From Paramacrobiotus metropolitanus (lineage: Eukaryota; Tardigrada; Eutardigrada; Parachela; Macrobiotidae), in the NCBI RefSeq assembly GCF_019649055.1, contig NW_026570346.1, positions 124,001-188,000 of the forward strand: a stretch of 64,000 bases of DNA, read 5' to 3'. A model generated the notes under the pieces. The model did no database searches and was not told the DNA's origin. It saw only the letters and a list, made by a program, of their open reading frames with translations. Shown here piece after piece: positions 1 through 12,039 of the stretch. The number at the start of each line of letters is the position of its first letter. The stretch's first letter is position 1. Position numbers and translations under genes: made by a program.

Positions 1-84
1 ACTTCTATGTCTTATACTTTGATAGAAAATGGGTTACTTTTGAACCGCCAGTCAACTTAAATATGATAAATTTACGACATCCAT

Positions 85-141
<57 letters not shown>

Positions 142-650
142 ATGAATAAGATACGTCTACATGCTATATATACAATACATACGTATGGCATTACTACGGT
201 ATATTTCACAAAACACATAGATACATAAGTACTTAGCATGCATACACATACATACACTATACTCGTATATATATTTATTTACAACATATGTATGTATACT
301 ACGTATGCATGTGCGGCAGTTACTACGAAAGGAGATTTTACAGGATACACAGATATTTTAAAGGTGCATCTACGATATAGCGTTGGAACCTAACAGCACT
401 CACTCTTATTACTATTTTCCAACCTTATTTGATTGAATATTCTGCGTAGCCTGCACTTGTTTTGGTATTACATATCTATATTAGTTAGTTCGTCATTGTT
501 CCCACGAAAAACGTACGAATACACGATGTGGGCTGCAGAAAAAAAGATGGGTTTTCAAAAATAGGGATGATACCTGTAGGATGCGTAGATAATGCCGTGG
601 TATACTGATCATACTGCAGATAGGAGTTATTATTTTAAGCATTCTCTTGT
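1..650. other. AT-rich non-coding stretch
   Basis: No supported gene. The sequence is AT-rich, with many TATA/TACGTA alternations around the microsatellite at 87-139. The short open frames here are low-complexity artefacts. Confidence 0.6.
87..139. repeat. (AT)n microsatellite
   Basis: An uninterrupted run of AT dinucleotides of about 53 bases, seen directly. Its length is likely to vary between individuals and assemblies. Confidence 0.97.
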
Positions 651-759
651 ACAATTATGTACGAACCGTGGCATGGGTGATAAGACAGCATGAAATCTTC
701 CAGAAACTCGATCTTCGCCATACAGTTTTGTTGCGCGTACCGTGGCTGTTCTCTGCCTT

Positions 760-1440
760 GTCATACAATCGAGCTCATCCAGTTCTTATTTCGTTCACAT
801 CCAAATTATCCAGCAAGAAGGCGCTCCGTGGGAATATTTGTGCAGAATCTTGGAACCAATCAAGCCAAGCCATCAATCAAGCCATAACCTTTTAGCTGAT
901 AGTACAAAACAACAACAAAATGAGAAGTACATCGTCCAAAGCCACAGCAACGGGAAACAGCATGTAGTTGCTATTCATCATCTGGTATCACGACTTCCAC
1001 AATATCCCGAGAATCTCGCGAAATGCAAATATACCATTAACGGTGTCGATTATATGTAGGCGAATGGTCACGGATGAAATTCGTTTCCGTTTGGAAGTGT
1101 GAAAAATACGTGGATCCACGAATAGCATACGGACACCAGTAGACGTTGCATTCAAATGCTGGATAATCCGGAGCATTAGAAGCGGTAATCACTACTGCAG
1201 AGACTGGAGAACTTTCAGATTTCGAGAATAATATCAGGAGACGAAAACACTGTTCAACGCTCGACACGAATCATGGGCAATTGCACACCACGCGAGGTCG
1301 ATAGCGAAGTAAATTACGGTCGATACGCGATAGCCTCATTTTGGTTCGCCGTTGCAACGAACGAAAATTATAGCACAGGCAGAGTGTGGTATACAGAGAA
1401 GGCCTGAATGCACACACAGCACTGCGAAGGTATAGAAGTA
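760..1440. repeat. Segmental duplicate of 53.93-55.13 kb
   Basis: This block is a diverged direct copy of about 53930-55130. Shared landmarks, in order, are CGAGCTCATCCAG (cf. CGAGCCCATCCAG), the GTGGGAATATTTGTG segment, AGTACAAAACAACAACAAAA, a CATCGTCCAAAGCCACAGC run, and the final GAGTGTGGT-TACAGA-GGCCTGAA stretch. The open frames inside it are short and interrupted relative to the other copy, so I treat it as non-coding or dead. The region 1450-1968 that follows holds nothing I recognise. Confidence 0.8.
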
Positions 1441-1970
1441 GTTCTTTAACGCCGGTGGACGATCGCCTTCCGAGTAACCTGTATTCCCGCGGAAATCACC
1501 TTCATGAAAATAATTCCTCTTTCACGAGAATCTCATAAGCTAAGAATTTCAGATGAAGAAAATCCAGGGACTTCCGGCGCTTGCAGAAGCGTCAACCGCT
1601 CGGTATGGCAGTATCATGAGTGAACCTTGAGTAACACTCATTGAACTGCAGATTTTATCTCGCAACATTTTGAGAATAACGCTTCTTCTTCCTTTTAGAT
1701 GTTCATCACAAATACTGACATTCTCTTTCTCGTCACTATTTCTATATGATCTTCGTATGGGATATCTAGCATGCTCCCGTATTATACGGGTGGCTTTCCA
1801 CCCAGTCGGAAGGTGTACTGCTTAAATAAACTCCAAGTTGTCCAACCGATCATTTATGTATATTGTAGAGCGTGCTGTTTTCCCGTTATGTACTTCTGTT
1901 TCAAATTGTAAGCTCACTCACGTACCTATTAGACAAACGGGTTTTCTTGTCAGCCAACATGGTGCAGGTA

Positions 1971-2510
1971 CAATGTACGACAAAAAGAGGTTGAACCGAT
2001 CAGTCGGTCCGCGGTTCAAATAACCTCGCAACGACACGCCACCACTAAAACTTGGACGCTTACTCACTACTTTCAGACACTCGCGCTCCGTGAATATCAA
2101 AGTGCAGCTATACTAGTTGCATATCAAAAAGTGCAGAAAAAAATTTTAAACTTTTGATACTAAACCTGTGGCTGTTTATGGCGAACAGCACAAATTCTAG
2201 CCATTTTGCTTTCCCATAGACTTAAGCATTGATTGCAAGCCAAACGGTTATGCGCACAGATCCTGTGCTGTGCCTACGAGAAAGCAAAATGGCTAGAATT
2301 TGTGCTGTTCGCCATAAACAGCCACAGGTTTAGTATCAAAAGTTTAAAATGTTTTTCTACACCTTTGATATGCAACTAGTATAGCTGCACTTGATATTCA
2401 CGGAGCGCTATAGTGAGTAAGCGTCCAAGTTTTAGTGGTGGCGTGTCGTTGCGAGGTTATTTTGAACCGCGGACCGACTGATCGGTTCAACCTCTTTTTG
2501 TCGTACATTG
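1971..2510. mobile_element. TA-flanked foldback MITE (mariner-like termini)
   Basis: A large palindrome. The left arm starts CAATGTACGACAAAAAGAGG and the right arm ends with its exact reverse complement. Both ends are flanked by TA (1969-1970 and 2511-2512), as expected for a TA target-site duplication. The arms are about 235-245 nt each with few mismatches, around a unique loop at roughly 2214-2280. There is no transposase frame. TA target sites are typical of the Tc1/mariner superfamily; assignment to it is inference. Confidence 0.85.
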
Positions 2511-2774
2511 TATGTAAAAACTGCAATATGTACTATGTCGTCTGCATAATAATTGCGCGCCACTTAAAAAAAATTCTGGAGACGTGCAAGATTGAATAAG
2601 CATCGCAGTCTTTTGAGATGGAAGATTGGCTTCCCTAATCAAACGCTTACTAAGTCTACTTCTAATGCTACAATCACGTCTTGCGAAGGAGCGGATGAAT
2701 AGTTGCACCTGCAGAGTGCAAATTACGTACAGGCTCTCCGACTTCTCGGAATACTGAATAACTACACGACAAAT

Positions 2775-2843
2775 ATTAATTCGTCTGCAGCTGTGATAAC
2801 GAGTAATCCGATTACTCGTTATCACAGCTGCAGACGAATTAAT
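2775..2843. repeat. Perfect 34-bp hairpin
   Basis: The left arm begins ATTAATTCGTCTGCAGCTGT and the right arm is its exact reverse complement. A single C (2809) lies between the arms. This is a perfect 34+34 palindrome with no obvious target-site duplication. It could be a very small MITE or a strong cruciform. Confidence 0.93.
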
Positions 2844-3657
2844 TATTTATGATATACTACCCTAGACTAAACAGTCAACCTAGATCTCAACCTTAATGTC
2901 CAGACTGTGCGGTAATAATAAAATTAGTCCCTGATGCCAAAATTAGCTGAAAATAACGGCGCAAACGACCCTATTAATCCGAGTATAAAAGTTTTAAAAC
3001 GGCAAGGCAGCGCAAGAATAGTCTTATTCGTATTTTAACGTTTCTTGACCAGTACGGTGTTTTATCCGCCAATAGAAATCTAGAGGTACTGACTTGTACT
3101 CTACTGAGAGTATCTTTATTAGCGCAAGCCTGTCAGATCGCGAATTTTGTAACATAAACAGATTTAATTACAACAACACGTTGTTTATTTCAGTCGAGGC
3201 TTATGTACTGTATGTTTTGCGGTTATTACTAACGTGAACAACCTATAAAAAAATAAGCGATTCGCTCTGATAAGATATCGCGACATGTCATGGGTCCCTA
3301 TGGAATGAGCAGCCAGTGATTAGTGAACCGCTGCGGTTAACTTAATCTGCAAACTACACAATACGAACTACATAAGCAAAAGATCCAAACAAACTACATA
3401 ACCAAATACAGGCATAAAAACAATGAAGATCCTTCCAAATATCACATCCCGCAATCAGGAAGGGAATTCGTTCCAGATCAACCAATCCAGAATAAAATTC
3501 CCTTGACATTCTGAGCACTCCACCATCCACGATCTGTATTCCATGAGCAGTAACAGAGAAATGCTAATAAAGCGGCCGATACCGAAAACATAACTGATCC
3601 CATGGTCAACACGATTCCATCTGATGCAAACACAATCATTAATAACCGTCGAACGCT
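2844..3657. other. Non-coding, 3' flank of zinc-finger gene
   Basis: No supported gene or repeat. The right side is the downstream flank or 3' UTR of the minus-strand zinc-finger gene. The 68-aa minus frame at 3455-3661 is not supported by codon composition or similarity. Confidence 0.5.
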
Positions 3658-6600
3658 TCAAGGAAATTCGTAGTACGTCGATGGTCCATCAAATGCATAA
3701 GCTTGGCTACTGTCGCCGTCTACACACGAACAAGTGGCAACGGGATACGCTCCCGTAAAATGCAGCCAACGGCCCTCCATTACATAGCCGTCGATCATGG
3801 CAAAATTGCCGCTGTACGCGAATTCGCCTGGTGATGGACGTTGATAGTAATTCCAGTGATTACTGCCGAAAGTGTCCTTCGGAAAAACATAACGCTGCTC
3901 TTCTCCGGAACATAAATAAGTTGTATCAGCAAAAGGACTGCGTGCTATGATAGCAGCGGCAGAAAATTCCTCACGGCCGGTCAATAATTTGGCCTTCTCG
4001 AGCAGCGATTCAGCGTTTTGGCTCATTGCTTCGCTTTTCATGGTGTACGCTACATGATCATCAACGTCGGTTTCCCGGTCGTCCATCGCGATTTGCAGAT
4101 ACTCCTCCAGACGCTCCAACTGCGCTTCGGTCAGGTTGCCGATGACCTTGCGGTACATGTCCATCTCGTGCATTTCGTCCAGCTCTTCCACTTTAATTAC
4201 CACCGGACTTTCCGGCGCATTGGACGCGCTGCTGGTCACTGAGGAATTGGAAGAATCGAAGCCGGAATCGGGCGCCGACGAAACTGTACTGTCCCGGTCG
4301 CTCTCGGCTTCCGCTGCGTGTTGAGTCTCCCGGCAGTGACGTCGCACACTGGATTTCGTTGTGAACTGGCGCTCGCATTTTTCGAAGGGACAGGCGAACG
4401 GTTTGAAGCCCCGGTGGGCGTTGAGGTGCTGTTGGAGGGTGGCGGAACGGGTGAACAGTTTCGGGCACTTGTGGCATTTGAAGGGTTTGGCCTCGGTGTG
4501 TCGATGCTCATGCCTTTCTCTCGAACCTGTTGAATAGTTTCGGTTAAACTTCATGACTTTTTTCACGAACCGAATTATCGTGTATTACTGTATCTATGAA
4601 TTTAGTGACTAGAAAATCTCTTGTAAACTCATCGTCAACTACTCGTAATGGTGTTCAAGTGGAACACTATGTCGAGTAAATGGGCGACCTACCATCATGT
4701 AGCTCACATACCGTGAATTTTGTATTCGTCAATTTTTCTTACAAACCAGTAACTAAAAATCGCTTCAGCTGGTTTGAAAATTCTCAAGAGCCCTGAAAAC
4801 ACTGCGATGTGCTTTACATGCTAAAAAAAAGGTTCGGAAGGAAATGGTTGCCCAATGGACGGTATATCGCCCTTTTATTTAGTCTAGCGGCCCACTTAAA
4901 CTTCGTTGACTTATTAGAGGTATTGTGTAATCGCAGCAGCTGTCCCAACCAAAATAAAGCACGCTTAACAAGTCAGTTTCTTACCGAACTGGCGCAAGTG
5001 CTTAATGAAATATGGACAGAGTGAATTATTCCCATAAATTACATAAATACCGATAATTGCCGATAAATGCTTAAATAGCCGATAGGAAGCCATTTTCTTT
5101 CCGTGATTGATTTCCGAAATGTCTGTACAGTATCTAAGGTATCATAGCGTGTGTGCTGGTCGGTTCATTAAGTACAACATAAATTAGACTAATTTATCGC
5201 CGGTCCAAGGTTGTGGTGCCTCGTTAGCTTGGCGTTTCCATTGACAACGAGCTCCTACAGCTGCAGGCAGTAGACATTAAACTGCATATTTAGAGATCGT
5301 CGTGCTAATCCTGCTTAAGGTACAAACAAATTACAAGAACACTGTTTTTTCGTGCTGAAGAAAAACGACCAAAATCCACCCGGAACGCATAAATCAGTCT
5401 TATTTGGATGCATTATGTGGTAATAAAAAATGCTAAATGATTATCGCTGCCGGATAATGGAAATGCCGACAAATTTTACTGCGAAATAATGATGCTTGCG
5501 TTAATTGGTAATTTCAGCATATTTATGACAATCTCGCTATTGATGACCTTAAAGATCGTTGAAGAAAATAGTAGTCTGTGAACGCAGGGTATTCATTCTC
5601 ATTAGATCAATAAAACAAATATTATTAAGTTAGGTATTACCTTGCAGTCATAGTTCGTGACTGCAAAATTACTAGTTAAGATTTGGACATGAAACTAGTT
5701 TGCAATAAACAGGCTGTCATAAAAATTTTTATTTGCGAGAAAGCAAACATAAGAAAACTTAAGAAACCTAAGAAACCTGAAGAAAACCTAAGAAAACATA
5801 CCTTTGGAACTGAAACCTTTCCCGCATCTTGAGCAGTTGTGACCTCTTGGGGCCTCGGAGTGTATCCTCTGGTGGGTACGCAGATGAGCTAACTGAGTGA
5901 AACGTTTCTGGCAGATGTCGCACGCCCAGTCACGCCGCCCGGCGTGGAAGTCGAGATGCGCTTTGAGGATATTGGTCTGACTAAATCGTTTGGGGCATAC
6001 GTGGCACCTACAAGGAACGCGGCTTGATACTGAAGATGTTTTGAGCACAATTCCTTCGCGCTTCTTTATAGCATGGTACGAGACCGTTCGACGTACGCGT
6101 ACGGCTTCTCGCCGGTGTGCTGACGCAGATGGATTTTCAAGCTTTTTCTGCTGGCATACGACTTCCCGCAAATGTTACAGTTGACTCTGGCTTCCTTCTT
6201 GGTGGCTTGGGATTCCTGTGTCACCTGGAAGAATAATTATTCCTTCAGCTACGATGAACTACGTATGTAAAGAATGCAGCATAGGAGGCACACATTGCGT
6301 ATACTAATCTATATGGAGAATGAAGTGTACTGCGATTCCCATACTGATCGTCGGGACGTAAGTAATATATTACTCTAACGAATTTCACCTAACTTAAAAG
6401 CCGAAGCAAAGCCAAAACATGAACTACACATAGAGTGGTTGTAGTGTTGCAATCTGCGCACACTGATATCTACATTTACACACTGCGTCGAAAGGGTCGC
6501 ACTGTCGAGTTAAAGAAGTTCAGAAATTATTTTCAAATATGTTAAAAATTTAATTCGATGTATGTTTAAAATTTTTAAAGTATTTTTTATATATAGTTAT

Positions 6601-6949
6601 TTTTGTTTTAATTCCATTCTGCGTTTGTTCAACACCAGTCTCTTACTATTGAATAATATCGATTTCATATTATTTTTCTGTTTATTAATTTTATTTTTGG
6701 AGTGGAGTTCAGTTTCTTTCAGATACGATAAAAAATAACGGCTATCAAAACGCAAGCTAAGATAACGTTCGCACGACGGCCGCTTGTAATGGATGGCAAA
6801 ATCTTCAATTACTGCCAAGTACTGTGCATATTATGCACAGCACAGTCTTATCGGTTCGAAATGTCTTTAAGTAATTACCATAATATCAAATCGCATCAAT
6901 AAAAGCTACGTACCTTGGTCTTTACTGAAACCGGCGTTGTCGCGTTCAT
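3658..6949 (-). CDS. Six-finger C2H2 zinc-finger transcription factor
   Basis: Four exons (6949-6914, 6224-6097, 6007-5802, 4526-3658; 1,239 nt, 412 aa) with introns of 689, 89 and 1,275 bp. Donors are GTACGT, GTACGT and GTATGT; acceptors are TTCCAG, TTGTAG and CAACAG. Splicing joins half-fingers into complete C2H2 units. Finger 1 (C28, C31, H44, H48) ends in a TGEKPY linker, and intron 2 lies just before finger 2. Intron 3 splits finger 4 (C113, C116, H129, H133). Finger 6 (C169, C174, H187, H193) is C-x4-C type. The acidic, Ser-rich tail (194-412) has DSGFDS at about 210-215, matching the beta-TrCP degron DSG-phi-x-S, and IKVE at about 234-237, a SUMO consensus. It is probably a short-lived nuclear DNA-binding regulator. 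Tandem C2H2 arrays are too common to assign an ortholog. The start is the ATG of a 12-codon first exon. Confidence 0.9.
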
Positions 6950-7454
6950 GATTTGCTGACCAGACAGGAGCAATGGCATGTATCATTCTCCAGGCATATC
7001 ACCAAAAATAAAATAGTTAAAGCAGAAATCGGCATACGCATATGCCGCATATATACAGTTTGTGCGGTATTTATCGATAACCAGGGATACTGCCTCGGTG
7101 TATTTCCGGTGCAAATGAGTGGCTCCAAGTGCAGCGTACAACTGAAGGCGTTTATTATGACGGGCAGCCTGGTGGAGCGGTGCACTCAGTGCGCCGCAGA
7201 TACTGAACGTGGCAGTCGTCAGCGGCGTGCCCGATGTATCCGTCGGCCGATTGCAAAAGGATTCGGCATCTCACGGTTCACGGGAGGACAACAAAAACAC
7301 TTGTACGAACAATACCGGCGCGGCCAATCATCCGCCAATATAAATACAACAATCACACCGCGCTGAATACCGTCTCGTTACCGTACAATACGCGCATACA
7401 GTGTATTGATGGCTTAAACCGAGCGTCCGCTCGGGGCGACGCCGATTTCACGCT
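6950..7454. promoter_or_regulatory. Upstream region of the zinc-finger gene
   Basis: Relatively GC-rich DNA just upstream of the minus-strand ATG at 6949, likely holding its promoter and 5' UTR. The 137-aa plus-strand open frame starting at 6953 lies opposite this region, has no recognisable domain, and is judged a shadow. I could not pick a definite TATA box. Confidence 0.35.
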
Positions 7455-7670
7455 TGGACATTAACGTATATATATGTATGTACGTATGTATGTATAAATA
7501 TAATTATATTAATATATGTATATCCAATATTAACGTGTATCCATCGTTAACGTAGGATAAACGCATGGACATTAACGTATATATATGTATGTACGTATGT
7601 ATAAATATATATTATTAACATATGTATATCCAATATTAACGTGTATCCATCGTTAGCGTTGGATAAACGC
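7455..7670. repeat. Two-unit tandem repeat (~110 bp)
   Basis: The unit from TGGACATTAACGTATATATA to GGATAAACGC occurs twice in tandem (from 7455 and from 7566). The second unit lacks one GTAT and part of an AT run. Each unit carries internal GTATGTAC/GTATAAATA simple repeats. Confidence 0.9.
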
Positions 7671-7929
7671 CGTGTCCGAAGAAAACACACGGTGGAGCTG
7701 ATGGTAAGGAAAGCTGAGTGAATCAGGACATTAGTTATACTCAAGCGACAGCTTGTACAAGTACAATAGGGAAGATCGAGACCGCTTTGCTGCAACGTAT
7801 CTTTAATACAGGAAGGGTAAACGGGGCAAAAGTTTCACCATTTTTGAGTACCGTATATCGGCGCCGGTGTACAATATTAATGAGGGTACTGGACCGATTG
7901 ATTCCCTGAACTTAAGTGGGCTTTGTGAG

Positions 7930-10640
7930 GGAAATTAACGTAACATGTGTGTCTGGCGAGTCCCTGCCGTAATAGAACGCAACGCAATATTCCCGCCAAC
8001 CGCAAAGTTATCCGATCAAGATTAGCAGGATTTAGGATGCGGCAGATACAAGCAGTGCTATGACAACGGACGCTGAAGATCTCGATTCTGACGTCGACAG
8101 ATCCGCAGTGTAAAATTATAGTAGTACGGACTGCAGAGTGCAGTTATACGGAGTCGTGCGAACCATAAACATACGCCGGTTGCTGGTGATATGTACGATG
8201 GGATTTGCTTAACAGTTATGGTTACGTACTTGCCGAAATTTCATCTAATTAGAAATTGATGGGCACCGTCAGTTGAACACGACAGAAATGATAGCACTCC
8301 ACCCGTCAAACACTCTACGCCTGTGCACAAACACGCCACTCGCGGACAGTTGTGAAATTGTTTTGATGGAAGACCGCGAATAACAGTTATCAGTCTGACA
8401 ATTAGCGTCATAACAATGCGGCTTTGTGTCAGCAAGCAAGAAGCCCTGCCGGTTAAATACCTCTTTATTGCTGGAAACCTGTGAGAACTTTCCTTTTATG
8501 TTCATCGTGACCCGTCACAATGTACAAGGAAATAACTCGCTACAAGGTAGTTGCTTCGTATACATGCACGAAAGCTTTCGCTTTCGCACATTGCGAAACA
8601 CTTTTGTAGCCTAGCTACTTGCAAATATACATTGGCTGAAATATGCATTGGTTGAAAGCGAAAGTTTTCGTGTATGTACAAGCGCGGATCCATAATCTCT
8701 GTCGTACAGGTATCGTTCTGTGTTGCACACTAATGTTATAACATACAGGAGTGTCTTGTGTGCTATGAGTGTCTTGTGCACAGTCCCTTCCCACGTTAAT
8801 TGGGACAAATTCTTCATTTGATTATATTTGTTGAGCGAAGCTCGCCTTGTACATATTGAGAAATAAAAACTAATTACATACAGGAACTTCGGTGTCCAGG
8901 CGAGAGAGCTGAGATCCGGTGGTGTCGAAAAAGGTGGTGTCGAGTATGCCGGAAGTTGGTGTCAGTACTGGAGACTCTCGGCAACCGCATTACTACTGCG
9001 TTGTATCTGTACATAACCAAGCATTCGGCGGCTTTGCGTGATTGGCACCTAAATTGCGTACCTTCCTTTGCATCTGTATAAACGAACATTAAACATAACT
9101 CGTAACTCATCAAAAGATTTATTACTTCTTGTCAACCAAGCGTGTGTCAAATTGTAAAACCCGTGAGGAAGTGACCGGGTTCCCAGAACTTGATGATTTC
9201 GATAACCTGACTGAAAATCGATGCACTGAATTTACACGTTATCTGGAGCTGCGTAGGATACGATAGTCGGTTCTCAATATCAAATAAGGCTTAGTTAATA
9301 CTTGATGCTGACTAAACTCATGGCCAGTATCGCGTTCCGATGTTGCTGGGGATTAGTCAGATCTGGGTTTATCGTTCAACGTTTCAAGCTGCATTTAAGT
9401 CATATGAGGTGATAAAAATGTAATGTACCGAACTACACACATTATCTCCGATAAAAATTAAAGCAAAAAAGATCCCAAAACATGTACTTCTATGCTAATA
9501 CCGACTACCCAAATACTGAAATTTAAATATCGCTGTGGCCCGTGCCGAAACGTACAAGTCAATGACCTACCCAGTATCCGTTACCAAGCGCCCCGCAGTT
9601 TCGATAATGAGGTTCCTTAACGATTTGTAAAGCGGTCAACGGTTAACGATGTGTCCGTGTTCTATTAGGAGTCGCAGTCTCCACAGATTTAAAGCGTTCG
9701 TTCTCTAACGGCTGAAATTAGGATGGAGAAACGGGATCATCCCGGTCTCCGTAGGATGTGTTCCTGGACGCCTGTGTGGTGTCCTGTCAAAGTAAGTTAT
9801 CCCTGCTTCAACGGCCGCACAGTCTAGTCGACCACTGTACGAAATCTGTGCAAAAGATGGCGTACATTAGTCGGCCAATTAATCCGGCTTCCATCCGATG
9901 AAGTTTATGACGCTGGTAGCTAATCAGTTCCCGTGCATGTTTGATATTATCCACCGGGAATTAGTCCTCGTCGATCTGCTCTCTTGTTCGTGAGTTAACG
10001 TAATTTGTAATTGCTTTCCTAACATTTTCTGCGTTGCAACGACATCCTCTGTACCTTAGGACTTCCGGCTAATCAAGGATGCCGCCGCACGCATGAAAAT
10101 GTTCAACGCGCCATTTGGTAGTATTAGCATATGCTAAGTAGCGGGTGCGTCTGCACGACGCACGGCCGAAACTGTTATACGGCACGTACACACGATAGAG
10201 ATCGGTACATGCCGAACAGTCTTGTTTTTTCGACCTTCACGAATCGCAGCCCCGAACGTTCCCGGTGATTCCAAGTGTGCTGCACTAATGCGTTTTATGC
10301 TTATGAGCGATGCTAGCTTATATATCCATTTTTTGCTTTGTATAGGATTGCTTATGTACCAATCTTCACGATCCAGAATGCCACTCGATCGTTGATGCTG
10401 CTAAAATATAACTGTACGATTTGTACTTACAGTATCTGCTTGAAAAGAAGGAAAAAATATTTATTGTCGTCGTGTTTCGGCTTCACGCTCTGGGCAGCAC
10501 GGCCATGACTATTCTGTCCAAATTCTGAGACCGGATGATTGTCTAGCGTAACGCCGTTGTTAGAAGGCGCTTACTGGAACCCTTACATAAAAAACTAATG
10601 CACACAGAAGTAAAATATAAAGTCTCGTTCTGTGCGACTT
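7930..10640. repeat. Segmental duplication, copy A (left part)
   Basis: Diverged direct duplicate of about 30085-32370. Collinear matches include the GACAGAAATGATAGCACT segment (8281 vs 30407), TCGTACAGGTATCGTT (8702 vs 30814), AAGTGACCGGGTTCCC (9170 vs 31187), TTCCGGCTAATCAAGGA (10064 vs 31803) and GGCACGTACACACGATA (10182 vs 31921). Inside it, 8562-8690 is a short foldback with CGAAAGCTTTCGCTTTCG at one end and CGAAAGCGAAAGTTTTCG at the other. No conserved open frame runs through both copies, so I call no gene. Confidence 0.85.
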
Positions 10641-10646
10641 TGTTAA

Positions 10647-11015
10647 GGAAAGTGACGCGGCACATGACACCGAATTCGTGTACCCGCACGAAAATGTTCC
10701 CTTTCGCGCTCTCGTAAACACTTTTTCCGTTATTTTATGGCACTGTGCAGCCAGATGATTTGCAAATACTGACGTGAAAACCGTTAATGCGAGCAGCATC
10801 CGGCTGGACAATTATGGCTGATCCAAATTCCAAATAGTTTAAATTCATTTTTCTGTTGGTGCATCAATACTCTTATTAAGGACCGATATTTCTTGACATT
10901 TAGCATGGAAATGTACATCAGCAAAAAACGTTCTTACACTGATCCCCCGCTCCCACAATTTTTCAAATTTAAAATTTATTAAAAATTTTTGAAACCCATT
11001 TTGGATTTGAAAAAC
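10647..11015. mobile_element. TTAA MITE, partial (older copy)
   Basis: Begins after TTAA (10643-10646) with GGAAAGTGACGCGGCACATG. It follows the family layout: a block ending CTCGTAAACACTTTTT, then AAAACCGTTAATGCG, then AACATCCGG-like GCAGCATCCGGCTGG, then a CTCTTATTAAGGACCGAT block and the AT-rich centre. The same insertion is present in the duplicate at 32787, so it predates the duplication. Confidence 0.75.
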
Positions 11016-11019
11016 ATAA

Positions 11020-11215
11020 CAAATACAGATATACAGAAACATAAAATAACATAACATAAAATATACGTATACATATACATATACACGTATACGTATACAT
11101 ATACTACATATATCTATACACGTACATAACATATATATTATAACATATACATAACATAACATATACGTATAGATATAAAACATAACATATGTACTTACGT
11201 GTATTTTACGGCGCC
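11020..11215. repeat. Low-complexity ATACGT/ACATAT tract
   Basis: Degenerate repeats of ACATATAC, ATACGTATAC and AACATAAC. The minus-strand frame across it is Tyr/Val/Cys-rich simple-sequence translation, not a gene. Confidence 0.9.
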
Positions 11216-12039
11216 ACGAAATTTTCTACTTTTTTGGAAAGTACACGACGAATACAGCAAGGATACGTGAAGATGCGTTATTAGGATGCTGCTGTTACGA
11301 ACTTTTTGGATAATATGCTTACTGCATTCAAGTAGAACACATGTAAGTTAAGAGACGGTAGAGTGCACCATGGTATACGGTGGGTACTTCAGTTTTCAAA
11401 GGTAAGGAGCATACAAACAGCATTATTTTAGTGTTCTGTACGGATTGGGAATATTGTTAATATGGCCGTTCTTTGTGCATCACGTATTCCACAGAATCCC
11501 GCCAGTTTTCTTTGGATTCCGAAGCTTCTTATGTTTTCTTATGCTTACAAATATAAAAAAAATATACTGCGAATGCAAGTCCAGAAACATGTTCTGGAAA
11601 ATTAAACGCGTACGTACTCGTCCATATCTGAAATCATTTGGCTGCAGAACGTCATAAAGCAATGGAATAAAGAGTTGAGGACTGCGCAAAAGCCAGCAAA
11701 TCAAATGACATGCGCCTTTTCGAAGAAAAGAAGCAAAACTTGTAGTACAACGCAAAGAAGTATTTTGATTAGTGTGATTGCAAATCTTTATCTGCATGTA
11801 CCGGAACACGTTCCTTAACGCAAAAATTAAATATTTCCGAAACTGAACAATGTATGTTTTTAGGTTTTTCGGCAATTGGAAGCACATGAGTATAAACGCT
11901 CACTATATTTACGTTTCGTTAGTTCAAAATCTTAGTAAAACGCTCCGAAATGCAAGGTTTGTGACGACACCGGTAAAACGCATAAAATATACAATTGTAA
12001 ATATAGAGACAGTCACCTTTTTTTCGTTTGTGAGAGTGC
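11216..12039. other. No gene seen
   Basis: AT-rich DNA. Open frames up to 135 codons (11480-11887 minus) have no domain, biased composition and no repeat or duplicate support. I see nothing else. Confidence 0.5.

Noticed and set aside
72-257. 61-aa minus frame with a Tyr-Ile run
   Set aside because: It is a translation of the (AT)n microsatellite.
1838-2100. Overlapping 60-codon frames
   Set aside because: They fall at and within the palindromic element and mirror each other across its arms.
6953-7366. 137-aa plus frame next to the zinc-finger start
   Set aside because: It lies opposite the likely promoter and 5' UTR of the minus-strand gene and has no domain or exon structure.
10845-11183. 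112-aa minus frame rich in Tyr, Val and Cys
   Set aside because: Low-complexity ATACGT repeats plus a MITE arm.
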